NCBI RefSeq assembly: GCF_004421005.1
Contig: NZ_CP038026.1
Span: forward strand, 5,580,001 to 5,644,000
Source of the DNA: Pseudoduganella plicata
GTDB taxonomy: Bacteria > Pseudomonadota > Gammaproteobacteria > Burkholderiales > Burkholderiaceae_D
Direction: 5' to 3'
Length of the DNA stretch: 64,000 nucleotides
The notes below the pieces were generated by a model that saw only the letters and a program-made list of their open reading frames with translations, made no database searches and was not told where the DNA came from. Of the stretch, positions 43,211-49,744 are shown piece by piece. Position 1 is the stretch's first letter, and each line of letters begins with the position of its first letter. The position numbers were made by a program, and so were the translations under genes.

Positions 43211-43286
43211 GGAGGCTACAGATTTAGATGTGACACGGCATCCAGGGTTCCGTGTCTTTCGGCTACCGTTATGAAGGAGTGTTCAA

Positions 43287-43925
43287 ATGCATGCAATCCG
43301 AGAAACTCACGACCTGTCGAACAGCGATATGATGGCAGCCCACGACGTCCGTGAAGCGTCCGCCCCTGCCGCCAAGGCCCGTCTTGCACTGGTCGAGCGC
43401 CCGGGTCCGGGCACCGAGCGCAAGGCATTGTCGCTGGCTCCGATCGAGCGTGTACGTTCCACTTCGGCAACTTTGCGTCGCATTGAGAATATGCAAAAGC
43501 TGATTGGCGAACTGCAGAACCACGAAATGCTGGCAGACGAGATCGCGTGGTTCCTGAAATTCTCGCCGTCCGGCGCCCGCAAGTACATCCGCGACCTGCG
43601 CGAAGCCGGTGTGATCGAGCTGGCTCGCTACATCGAAGGCACCGCTACGTATCTGGGCAAGGCCGTGTACCGCCTGACGCCGGATGCGGAACGCGTGCAG
43701 GCCTTCCTGGCCGCGATCGTACAGCCTAAACGCGAAGGCGCGCCACCGCGCAAGGAGCGTCCGAGCCTGCGCGAGCAGAGCATGGCGGGCAGCGGTCGTC
43801 ACTTCCATATCCTGGCGGACGACACGCATTACGCCATCCGCGTCAACCGCGGTCCCGTCACGCGCGATCCGCTGGTGACCGCACTGTTCGGCGCGCCGCA
43901 GTCGCTGCAAAAGGCCCAGCAGTAA
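43287..43925 (+). CDS. Hypothetical winged-helix-like protein
   Basis: 212 residues; family not recognised. An Ala/Arg-rich N-terminal ~65 residues leads into a segment resembling a winged HTH: LIGELQNHEMLADEIAWFLK, then FSPSGARKYIRDLREAGVIE, then a beta-wing (ATYLGKAVYRLTPDAERVQA). The C-terminus has basic and aromatic patches (GSGRHFHILADDTHYAIRVN). Could be a DNA-binding regulator, but no dimer or effector domain is visible. GAAGGAG precedes the ATG. Controlled by the CRP/FNR-like site at 43168, so it may relay that regulon further. A hairpin follows at 43942-43978. Confidence 0.65.
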   Translation: MHAIRETHDLSNSDMMAAHDVREASAPAAKARLALVERPGPGTERKALSLAPIERVRSTSATLRRIENMQKLIGELQNHEMLADEIAWFLKFSPSGARKYIRDLREAGVIELARYIEGTATYLGKAVYRLTPDAERVQAFLAAIVQPKREGAPPRKERPSLREQSMAGSGRHFHILADDTHYAIRVNRGPVTRDPLVTALFGAPQSLQKAQQ

Positions 43926-43941
43926 CAGCTCTGCCCGGGAA

Positions 43942-43978
43942 GGTGGTGGTAAGCTCGAACGGTAGCTTACCCGCCACC
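43942..43978 (+). terminator. Stem-loop after the winged-helix-like gene
   Basis: GTAAGCT / AGCTTAC extended by GGTGG / CCACC across a small internal loop, 8-nt apical loop. No U-tract follows, so termination efficiency is uncertain. Confidence 0.5.
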
Positions 43979-44013
43979 AGCGCCGTCCAGTTGCCGAGCC
44001 TTTACAATGTCGT

Positions 44014-44164
44014 GCCGTTGAATTTGTCACGCCGTTGAATTTGTCACGCCGTTGAATTTGTCACGCCGTTGAATTTGTCACGCCGTTGAATTTGTCACGC
44101 CGTTGAATTTGTCACACCGTTGAATTTGTCACACCGTTGAATTGTCACGCCGTTGAATTGTCAA
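44014..44164. repeat. 17-bp tandem repeat, about nine copies, upstream of mtfA
   Basis: Unit GTTGAATTTGTCACGCC (17 bp) begins at 44017, 44034, 44051, 44068, 44085, 44102, 44119 and, with one T lost, 44136 and 44152. Copies are identical except C-to-A changes in two and the lost T in the last two. No spacers and no coding reading. The array ends 44 bp before the mtfA start, so it could be an iteron-like protein-binding array or a slippage-prone spacer. Confidence 0.9.
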
Positions 44165-44207
44165 TAACACGCCCCATCTGTGTCAGACATGACTCTTGGA
44201 CGGCAGA

Positions 44208-45101
44208 ATGGACGCATTGCTCGGTATCGCCCTGTTGGCGGCGGCTCTCGCCACGCCTTACTGGTATCCCCGCTGGACGCTCAAGCGCGCCCTGGCCCGC
44301 CCCCTTTCGGCGCCTGCCGTGCGGACGCTGCGCGAGTACATTCCCGTCTATGACCGCATGACGCCGGCGCTGCAGCAGCAGCTGCACCGCCTTGTCGCGC
44401 AATTTCTTCATCAGAAAAAGTTTGTCGGCTGTGCCGGTCTCGAGGTGACCGACGAGATGCGCGTGGCCATTGCCGGCCTGGCGTGCATGCTCCTGCTGGA
44501 CCGTCCCAGCAAGGTTTATCGTCCGCTGCACACGATCCTGCTGTACCCCGGCGCCTTTGCCGCACCGCGGCAGGACGTCGGCCCCGGCGGCATCGTGACG
44601 GACGTGCGCCAGACCATGCTGGGCGAGTCCTGGACGGACGGCCGCGTGGTCCTGTCGTGGGACGACGTCGCCCGTGGCGCCCTCGAGTGGAGCAGCGGCC
44701 ACAACGTCGCGCTGCACGAGTTCGCCCACCAGCTGGACAGCGAGTCCGGCACCACCAACGGTGCGCCTTACCTGGGTAGCGAGGAAAACTACCGGAGCTG
44801 GTCTACCGTGCTGTCGCGCGACTTCGCCCACCTGCGCCACGAGGCGTGGACCGGCAATCCGGACAGCGTCCTGGACCACTACGGTGCGACCAGCCCCGCC
44901 GAGTTCTTTGCCGTTGCCACCGAGGCGTTCTTCGGCAAGCCATGGCAGTTGCGCGAGCGGCATCCCGCGCTGTTCGACGAGCTGCACAAATACTACCGCG
45001 TCGACCCGCGCGACTGGCAGGATGCGCCCACGCCGGCGTTGCCCGAGCCGGCCCCGCCCACGCTGCCGGCCAACCGCTCGTTCGCATGGGCGAACTGGTA
45101 G
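44208..45101 (+). CDS. mtfA: MtfA-type zinc peptidase (M90 family)
   Basis: 297 residues. An N-terminal hydrophobic segment (LLGIALLAAALATPYWYP), then the MtfA fold: PVYDRMTPALQQQLHRLVAQ, FLHQKKFVGCAGLEVTDEMR, ARGALEWSSGHNVALHEFAH and the zinc site HEFAHQLD, with the third-ligand Glu region SPAEFFAVATEAFFGKPWQL. E. coli MtfA binds the Mlc repressor and is a zinc aminopeptidase. The ATG at 44208 was chosen over an upstream TTG. Tandem 17-bp repeats lie just upstream. Confidence 0.9.
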   Translation: MDALLGIALLAAALATPYWYPRWTLKRALARPLSAPAVRTLREYIPVYDRMTPALQQQLHRLVAQFLHQKKFVGCAGLEVTDEMRVAIAGLACMLLLDRPSKVYRPLHTILLYPGAFAAPRQDVGPGGIVTDVRQTMLGESWTDGRVVLSWDDVARGALEWSSGHNVALHEFAHQLDSESGTTNGAPYLGSEENYRSWSTVLSRDFAHLRHEAWTGNPDSVLDHYGATSPAEFFAVATEAFFGKPWQLRERHPALFDELHKYYRVDPRDWQDAPTPALPEPAPPTLPANRSFAWANW

Positions 45102-45146
45102 CGGCCCATTGAACGGCCGGAAGGTGGCCGCAGCCGGCACGGCATA

Positions 45147-45189
45147 TGTGCGTCAGCGTACGGAAGCGCATGCGCTGCCGGGGCAAGCT
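45147..45189 (+). promoter_or_regulatory. CRP/FNR-like activator site and -10 for the stress protein gene at 45218
   Basis: Palindrome TGTGCG-TCAG-CGTACG at 45147-45162; CAAGCT (45184-45189) follows after 21 nt, giving a leader of about 22 nt to the ATG. Confidence 0.65.
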
Positions 45190-45217
45190 GGCTGTGTTCA
45201 TCTAGCGGAGAAAAATA

Positions 45218-45766
45218 ATGACAACGATCATCGCAGGACATTTCCAGTTGCAGGACGAAGTCGACAGCGCCCGCCAGGCGCTGCTGGATGCAGGGTTTTC
45301 CAACGACAGCATCAGCGGCTTTTACGTCAGCCAGCCCGGGCAGCACGCGATGCACACGCTCGGTGGCGACCGCGACAAGTCACCAGGCGCCAAGGATAGC
45401 CCGGAAGGCCTGGCCAAGGGTGCCGCGACGGGGGGCGCGATTGGCGCCGCCATCGGTGCGGCCACCGTACCGCTGACGGGACCGGCCGGTCCGGTCGTTG
45501 GCGGTCTTGTCGGGGCGCACGTCGGCTCGCTCTACAGTTTTTCGCACATGAAGGAAAAAGGCGAAGCGGAACAGGGGGGCGAGAACGTGGCCGAGCCGCG
45601 CGCGCCGGGCATGATGATCGCCGTCGCACTGCCGGACAGCGACGAAGGTCGCGCCGTCGACTTGATGCGTAGCCTCGGTGCCAAGCGCATCGAGCGGGCC
45701 GAAGGCACGATTACCGGCGGCGACTGGACCGATTTCGATCCGCTGTCGCTGCCGCGATATATCTGA
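45218..45766 (+). CDS. Glycine-zipper general-stress-like protein
   Basis: 182 residues without a signal peptide. N-terminal ~50 residues (TIIAGHFQLQDEVDSARQAL, GFSNDSISGFYVSQPGQH) resemble the YflT/general-stress domain that senses or binds through an alpha/beta fold. A long glycine zipper follows (AATGGAIGAAIGAATVPLTG, PAGPVVGGLVGAHVGS), then a C-terminal repeat of the alpha/beta half (PGMMIAVALPDSDEGRAVDL). Likely a stress protein with a membrane-inserting hairpin; function unknown. GCGGAG precedes the ATG. Confidence 0.8.
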   Translation: MTTIIAGHFQLQDEVDSARQALLDAGFSNDSISGFYVSQPGQHAMHTLGGDRDKSPGAKDSPEGLAKGAATGGAIGAAIGAATVPLTGPAGPVVGGLVGAHVGSLYSFSHMKEKGEAEQGGENVAEPRAPGMMIAVALPDSDEGRAVDLMRSLGAKRIERAEGTITGGDWTDFDPLSLPRYI

Positions 45767-45829
45767 CGCGAGCCTTGTATCGGTGCGTCAGCGTTAATGT
45801 CCCGCACCTGAAGGACGTTGCCAGCCCTT

Positions 45830-46735
45830 TCAGTGGGCCATCAGCACGGGTACCGTCATTGCATCGAGCACGGTACGGGTAACGCCGCCCAGCAGCGTTT
45901 CGCGAAAGCGCGAATGGCCGAAGGCCCCCAACACCATCAGGTCGCAGCCGTGCTCGGCGGCCAGCGCCAGCAGGGACTCGCCTGCCTGGGACGGTCGTTT
46001 CAGCAAACCCTGGCGCGGACTCGATGCCAGCGCTACCCCCGCCGTCACGCCGTGGCGCGCCAGCCACGCCACCAGGTCCGCGCCAGGCGGTTCGCCGAAG
46101 AGCACAGGGTGCAGATCGGCATCGAGGATGGCCACCGTTACCTTGTCTGCCCGCCGCAGCAGCGGCAACGCTTCGCGCACCGCGCGCGCCGCTTCCTTGC
46201 TGGCATTCCATGCCACCAGCACGTCGCGCCCCGGCGTGGGCGCACCCGGGCTGGCGACGCCGGCTGTGCTGACCGAAATCGACGACAGCGGCCGCGCCGT
46301 GTGCGGCACTACCAGCACGGGGCAGCCCGATTCGGTCAGCACTTCGGCCGGGAAGTTGGCGGCGCTGCCGTGCTGTTCCGGCAGCGCCTGGCCGACAATG
46401 GCCAGGTCCGCATGCCGCGCCACCAGCGCCAGACCGGCGCCGGGTTCGTCGTCCAGCAGGCGCTCCTCGAACGAGTGCACGCCCAGCGCGCGCAGCTGGG
46501 GCGCGAAGCCCGCGAGCGCACGGCTGGCCCGCCCGCGCAGCACGTCGAGGTGGCGGGCCAGATTCGGATCCTGCTCGTCCACCATTTCGTTCTGGTACAG
46601 GAAGCGCGACACGCCGGTCAGCGCCACGCCGATCACGTGCGCTTCGTGCTGCAGCGCCAGTTCGGCCGCCATCAGCACCCGCGCGGCGACGTGCGGCGTC
46701 TCATCGAGATGTACGAGAATCGTCTTGTAGGTCAT
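45830..46735 (-). CDS. Tandem universal stress protein (two Usp domains)
   Basis: 301 residues: Usp domain 1 (about 1-147, YKTILVHLDETPHVAARVLM, DLAIVGQALPEQ, CPVLVVPHTARP) and domain 2 (about 170-301, RDVLVAWNASKEAARAVREA, CDLMVLGAFGHSRFRETLLG). The second domain carries the G-x2-G-x9-G[ST]-like ATP loop (GAFGHSRFRETLLGGVTRT). Cytoplasmic stress protein. A TATAAT hexamer at 46742-46747 lies only 6 bp before the ATG and there is no ribosome-binding site, which suggests a leaderless message. Confidence 0.92.
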   Translation of the reverse strand: MTYKTILVHLDETPHVAARVLMAAELALQHEAHVIGVALTGVSRFLYQNEMVDEQDPNLARHLDVLRGRASRALAGFAPQLRALGVHSFEERLLDDEPGAGLALVARHADLAIVGQALPEQHGSAANFPAEVLTESGCPVLVVPHTARPLSSISVSTAGVASPGAPTPGRDVLVAWNASKEAARAVREALPLLRRADKVTVAILDADLHPVLFGEPPGADLVAWLARHGVTAGVALASSPRQGLLKRPSQAGESLLALAAEHGCDLMVLGAFGHSRFRETLLGGVTRTVLDAMTVPVLMAH

Positions 46736-46816
46736 GGTCGGATTATAGGAGTGCTTGCGCGGCGGCTGCGCACTGCTTGCCGTGCCGTGCGGGGCAACGG
46801 TGGGCGGCCGTTCGGG

Positions 46817-47188
46817 TCAGCGCCGTGCCTGTTCCACGCGGGTCTGGCATTGGATGCAGAGCGCGGCTTCGGGCCGGGCGTCCAGCCGCGAAACGCCGAT
46901 CGGCTCGCCACAGCTTTCGCAGGCGCCATAGTCGCCGCTGTCGAACTTGGCCAGCGCATGACGGATCGCCGCCAGCTGGGCCAGCCGGTGCTCGTCCGCT
47001 TCCGCTTCCAGCTGGTTCAGCGTGCGGTTGCTGGCGCTGTCGGCAGGCGACGTTTCCACTTCCTCCACGGCCGGCGTACGGTTGAACTCGCTGTTCGGAC
47101 GGCCCGCGAACTGGCCGAGCAGGGCATCCTTGCGCTGCTCCAGCAACGCCTTCAGCGCCGCCAGCCGGTCCGGTGTGAGATCGTTCAT
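46817..47188 (-). CDS. DksA/TraR-family zinc-finger protein
   Basis: 123 residues. An N-terminal coiled-coil (RLAALKALLEQRKDALLGQF, LNQLEAEADEHRLAQLAAIR) and a C4 zinc finger, CESCGEPIG ... CIQC. Unlike classic DksA it has no DxxDxA at the coiled-coil tip that can be recognised with confidence. Binds the RNA polymerase secondary channel or acts as a small regulator. Start overlaps the stop of the upstream gene (ATGA at 47185-47188), the last of a three-gene coupled operon. Confidence 0.88.
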   Translation of the reverse strand: MNDLTPDRLAALKALLEQRKDALLGQFAGRPNSEFNRTPAVEEVETSPADSASNRTLNQLEAEADEHRLAQLAAIRHALAKFDSGDYGACESCGEPIGVSRLDARPEAALCIQCQTRVEQARR

Positions 47189-47673
47189 GTTTTCATTGTA
47201 GGCGCGTGATCCGGTTTTCGCGAGTCGACTTTGAAAGCCGCCAGGTTGTCCTTCAGGTCTTCCAGCGCCGCCGCCGCGTCCTTCGGCTGGTGCCCGACGA
47301 CGGCGCCGGCAAGACCCAGCAGTGCGGCGACAATGCCGGCAATGTCCTTGGCCCGGTCGATACGCCGTATCGTCTCGCGTGCCTGTGCCGCCAGCCGCAG
47401 GATCTCCTGTGCCGGCACCTCCAGCCCGGCAACGGCATAGCGGGCCGAATCCACATACAGGCTGTTGGCACGCTGACGCAGCTCCACTTCCTGTTCGAAC
47501 AGTGCCTGCGCCTCGGCGTGCGTGACGGGCGCCGCCGCGTCGGCGCCGGCGTCGTCCACCGTGCCGTTGCGGCGGATGGCGCGCATGATGCTGGCGTGCA
47601 GCTCGTTGGCACTGGCGGACAGGCTGTCGGCCAGTGCTTCGATATCGGCCGGGGAGGTGGCGGTCTGGCTCAT
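47185..47673 (-). CDS. Hypothetical helical protein in the DksA-like operon
   Basis: 162 residues starting MSQTATSPADIEALADSLSA. Amphipathic helices throughout (NELHASIMRAIRRNG, HAEAQALFEQEVELRQRANS, AAQARETIRRIDRAKDIAGI) and one hydrophobic stretch near the end (IAGIVAALLGLAGAVVGHQP). No family recognised. Overlaps the upstream and downstream genes by ATGA at both ends, which indicates tight coupling with the lipoprotein and the DksA-like protein. Confidence 0.75.
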   Translation of the reverse strand: MSQTATSPADIEALADSLSASANELHASIMRAIRRNGTVDDAGADAAAPVTHAEAQALFEQEVELRQRANSLYVDSARYAVAGLEVPAQEILRLAAQARETIRRIDRAKDIAGIVAALLGLAGAVVGHQPKDAAAALEDLKDNLAAFKVDSRKPDHAPTMKT

Positions 47674-48539
47674 GGCGTGGCTCCTGCGGTGGCGGGCGGG
47701 TTCATGGATGGCGTGGGAGGACTTGCGACGCGCATGGTGGACGGCGCGATGCCGTAGTCGCGGGCCAGCGCCTGGTGCTGCATCTGAATGTCGTTGACGT
47801 GACGGGCGGCTGCCGTATGGCGCAGCCCCAGCAGGCGATATTCCGCTGCCTTGTCCTGGCGATGCGCCTTGGCCAGCACGGCCAGCAGGCGGTCGCGCGG
47901 GTTGTCCGCAAATGGCGTCTCCACATCGAGCATGCCCAGGACGATGGCACGCTCGTTGTCGTGCGTCTTGTCGTAATGGCGCAACACGGTACTCATCGCA
48001 TCGAGCGAGGCCTGCATCGGCTCGTAGCCGTCGCGCAGCATGGTCTGCACGGCCCGGTCCTGTTCGCGCCCGCCGACGAGGCGGGCCAGCAGCCGCGCCA
48101 GGCCGGCGTAGGCATTGACGTGGCGCTCCGTGATGCCGGCATCCGGCCACGCCTTGATGCCTTCCGCGGTGGCCTTGATCTGGTCCTGCATGTCGAACTG
48201 CTCGCCACCGGCAAGGGCGCCGAGCGCACGCATGTAGGTGACGACGGCGTGATGGATGGCGATGAAGTCGGGATAGGCGTCGCGCCGTTTTGCGTCAATG
48301 GGTTTTTCGCGCGCATCCGCGGCGGGCGTCAGGTACGGTTGCTCGCGCTGCCAGGTGTCCCGGTAACGCTGGCTCAGGTCCGTGTACGAGCTCAGTGTGG
48401 GCGCCTTGGCCGCGAAGTCGCGCACTTCCGACAGCCGCTGCTGGCTGGCGCAGCCGGCCAGGAGGGCCATGATCCACAACAGCAGCAGCCGCTGCAGCAG
48501 TCTGCCGGGTGCGGCAGGGGCAGGAACAGACGCGTGCAT
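47670..48539 (-). CDS. Hypothetical lipoprotein, first gene of the DksA-like operon
   Basis: 289 residues. The signal region LLQRLLLLWIMALLAGC has a lipobox (LLAGC). The mature protein is helical (VRDFAAKAPTLSSYTDLSQR, FIAIHHAVVTYMRALGALAG, ERHVNAYAGLARLLARLVGG). Not recognised. A possible CRP/FNR-like site (48596) with -10 CAAGAT precedes it, leaving a leader of about 23 nt. Confidence 0.75.
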   Translation of the reverse strand: MHASVPAPAAPGRLLQRLLLLWIMALLAGCASQQRLSEVRDFAAKAPTLSSYTDLSQRYRDTWQREQPYLTPAADAREKPIDAKRRDAYPDFIAIHHAVVTYMRALGALAGGEQFDMQDQIKATAEGIKAWPDAGITERHVNAYAGLARLLARLVGGREQDRAVQTMLRDGYEPMQASLDAMSTVLRHYDKTHDNERAIVLGMLDVETPFADNPRDRLLAVLAKAHRQDKAAEYRLLGLRHTAAARHVNDIQMQHQALARDYGIAPSTMRVASPPTPSMNPPATAGATP

Positions 48540-48568
48540 GATGAACCTTTCTCGTGACCGATATCAGT

Positions 48569-48611
48569 ATCTTGCTGGATGCGAAACGACTGCCGTTTGC
48601 GGCAACGCAAG
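48569..48611 (-). promoter_or_regulatory. Variant CRP/FNR-like site and -10 for the lipoprotein/DksA-like operon
   Basis: TTTGCG-GCAA-CGCAAG at 48596-48611 keeps the inner TGCG/CGCA but not the outer bases of the motif; on the minus strand CAAGAT (48569-48574) follows after 21 nt. Lower confidence than the others. Confidence 0.4.
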
Positions 48612-48681
48612 GACATGCGCTGCCGTCCCGGATGCCATGGCTGACGCGTCGCCAGGTTGTCGGCGTCAGCGCATTGTCAGA

Positions 48682-49464
48682 TTATCGTATTTGTATGACC
48701 CTGCGCCAGTCCAACCCGGCAAGCGTATCGCCATGGGGACGGTATTCGCAGCCGACCCAGCCGTCGTAGCCCAGCTCATCGAGCAGTGCCAACAGGCCGG
48801 GATAGTCGATCTCGCCCGTGCCTGGCTCGTGCCGGCCCGGGGCGTCGGCGATCTGGATGTGGCGGATCGACGGCAGGCTGTCGCGCAACCTCTGCGCCAC
48901 CGGCTCGCCCATCCGGTGCATGTGATAGATGTCGTATTGCAGATACAGGTTGGGCCGGTCGGCGGCGGCGATGATGTCGAGTGCCTGGGTGCTGTCCTGC
49001 AGGAAGTAGTCCGGCGTGTCGTGCCCGTTGATGGGTTCGATCGTCACGCCGATGCCGTGGGGTGCCAACAGGTCGGCCGCATACTGCAGGTTGACGATGT
49101 AGGCTTCGCGCGCCCGGCGCAGATCGAGGCCGCGCGGCACGATGCCCGCCATGCAGTGGACATACGGCACGTGCAGCCGCGTGGCATACCGCACCGCAGT
49201 CTGCGCGGCCGCGCGGAATTCGCCCATCCGGCGCGGATCGCAGGCGTTGCCGCGGTCGCCCCGGTCCCAGTCACCCGGCGGCAGGTTGTGCAGCACGAGC
49301 CGCAGGCCGTTGTCGTCCAGCCGGCGCGCGATCTCGTCCGGCTCGTAGGCATAAGGAAACAGGAACTCGACGGCGTCGAACCCCGCGGCGCGCGCGGCGG
49401 CAAAACGGTCGAGGAAGCTGTGCTCCGTAAAGAGCATGGACAGGTTGGCGGCAAAGCGGGGCAT
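48682..49464 (-). CDS. hyi: Hydroxypyruvate isomerase-like TIM-barrel protein
   Basis: 260 residues from MPRFAANLSMLFTEHSFLDR. Sugar-phosphate-isomerase/epimerase fold with metal ligands in VTIEPINGHDTPDYFLQ, LQYDIYHMHRMGEP, IRHIQIADAPGRHEPGTGEI and GWVGCEYRP. The FPY (EFLFPYAYEPDEI) and GRHEPGTGEI motifs favour hydroxypyruvate isomerase / 2-oxo-tetronate isomerase. It interconverts hydroxypyruvate and tartronate semialdehyde in glyoxylate metabolism. Apparently monocistronic here, so the pathway partners lie elsewhere. Confidence 0.87.
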   Translation of the reverse strand: MPRFAANLSMLFTEHSFLDRFAAARAAGFDAVEFLFPYAYEPDEIARRLDDNGLRLVLHNLPPGDWDRGDRGNACDPRRMGEFRAAAQTAVRYATRLHVPYVHCMAGIVPRGLDLRRAREAYIVNLQYAADLLAPHGIGVTIEPINGHDTPDYFLQDSTQALDIIAAADRPNLYLQYDIYHMHRMGEPVAQRLRDSLPSIRHIQIADAPGRHEPGTGEIDYPGLLALLDELGYDGWVGCEYRPHGDTLAGLDWRRVIQIR

Positions 49465-49513
49465 GAGGGATCTAGGGGCGGAAAGTTGCAATATTAGCAG
49501 CATTGTCCCTTGT

Positions 49514-49655
49514 GGTCAGGTCCGGCGTTCGGACAAACCGTGGCGGGGTCAGGTCCGGCATTCGGACAAATGCGACTTCCACGGCCCGGGCTGTATTCGA
49601 ATGTCGGGCCTGAGCCAGGGCATGGGGCTGTGCCCGTGTCCGAATGTCGGACCTG
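49514..49655. repeat. Cluster of four palindromic repeat copies (REP-like)
   Basis: Two direct copies of GGTCAGGTCCGGCRTTCGGA followed by CAAA (49514-49537 and 49547-49570), then two inverted copies (TTCGAATGTCGGGCCTGAGC near 49596-49616, and TGTCCGAATGTCGGACCTG at 49637-49655). The core GTCCGA-ATG-TCGGAC is itself palindromic. Direct plus inverted copies in an intergenic space resemble a REP/BIME cluster mobilised by a RAYT transposase; none is in the window. Confidence 0.7.
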
Positions 49656-49662
49656 TTCCGGC

Positions 49663-49690
49663 AAAAAAAAGCCACCGCAAGCGGTGGCTA
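49663..49690 (-). terminator. Intrinsic terminator of the rhlE gene
   Basis: On the minus strand, stem AGCCACCGC / GCGGTGGC with a 2-nt loop, then eight U residues (complement of 49663-49670); about 55 bp after the stop at 49745. Confidence 0.88.
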
Positions 49691-49744
49691 AACTCGATCG
49701 CCCAACCAGGCACGAATCAAGAAGGTAATCGGTGTGTTCGTGGA

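Larger units (their letters stand above)
42614..43286. other. Divergent regulatory region between ompA and the winged-helix-like gene
   Basis: About 670 bp, locally AT-rich around 42770-42870. It carries two CRP/FNR-like sites (42755 for ompA, 43168 for the plus-strand gene). ORFs here lack ribosome-binding sites and family features. Confidence 0.5.

Noticed and set aside
44014..44164. Tandem array considered as a CRISPR
   Set aside because: Repeats are directly adjacent with no spacers, and no cas genes are present.
45783..45798. GGTGCG-TCAG-CGTTAA resembles the palindrome
   Set aside because: The right half is poor and it lies between convergent 3' ends, where a promoter is not expected.
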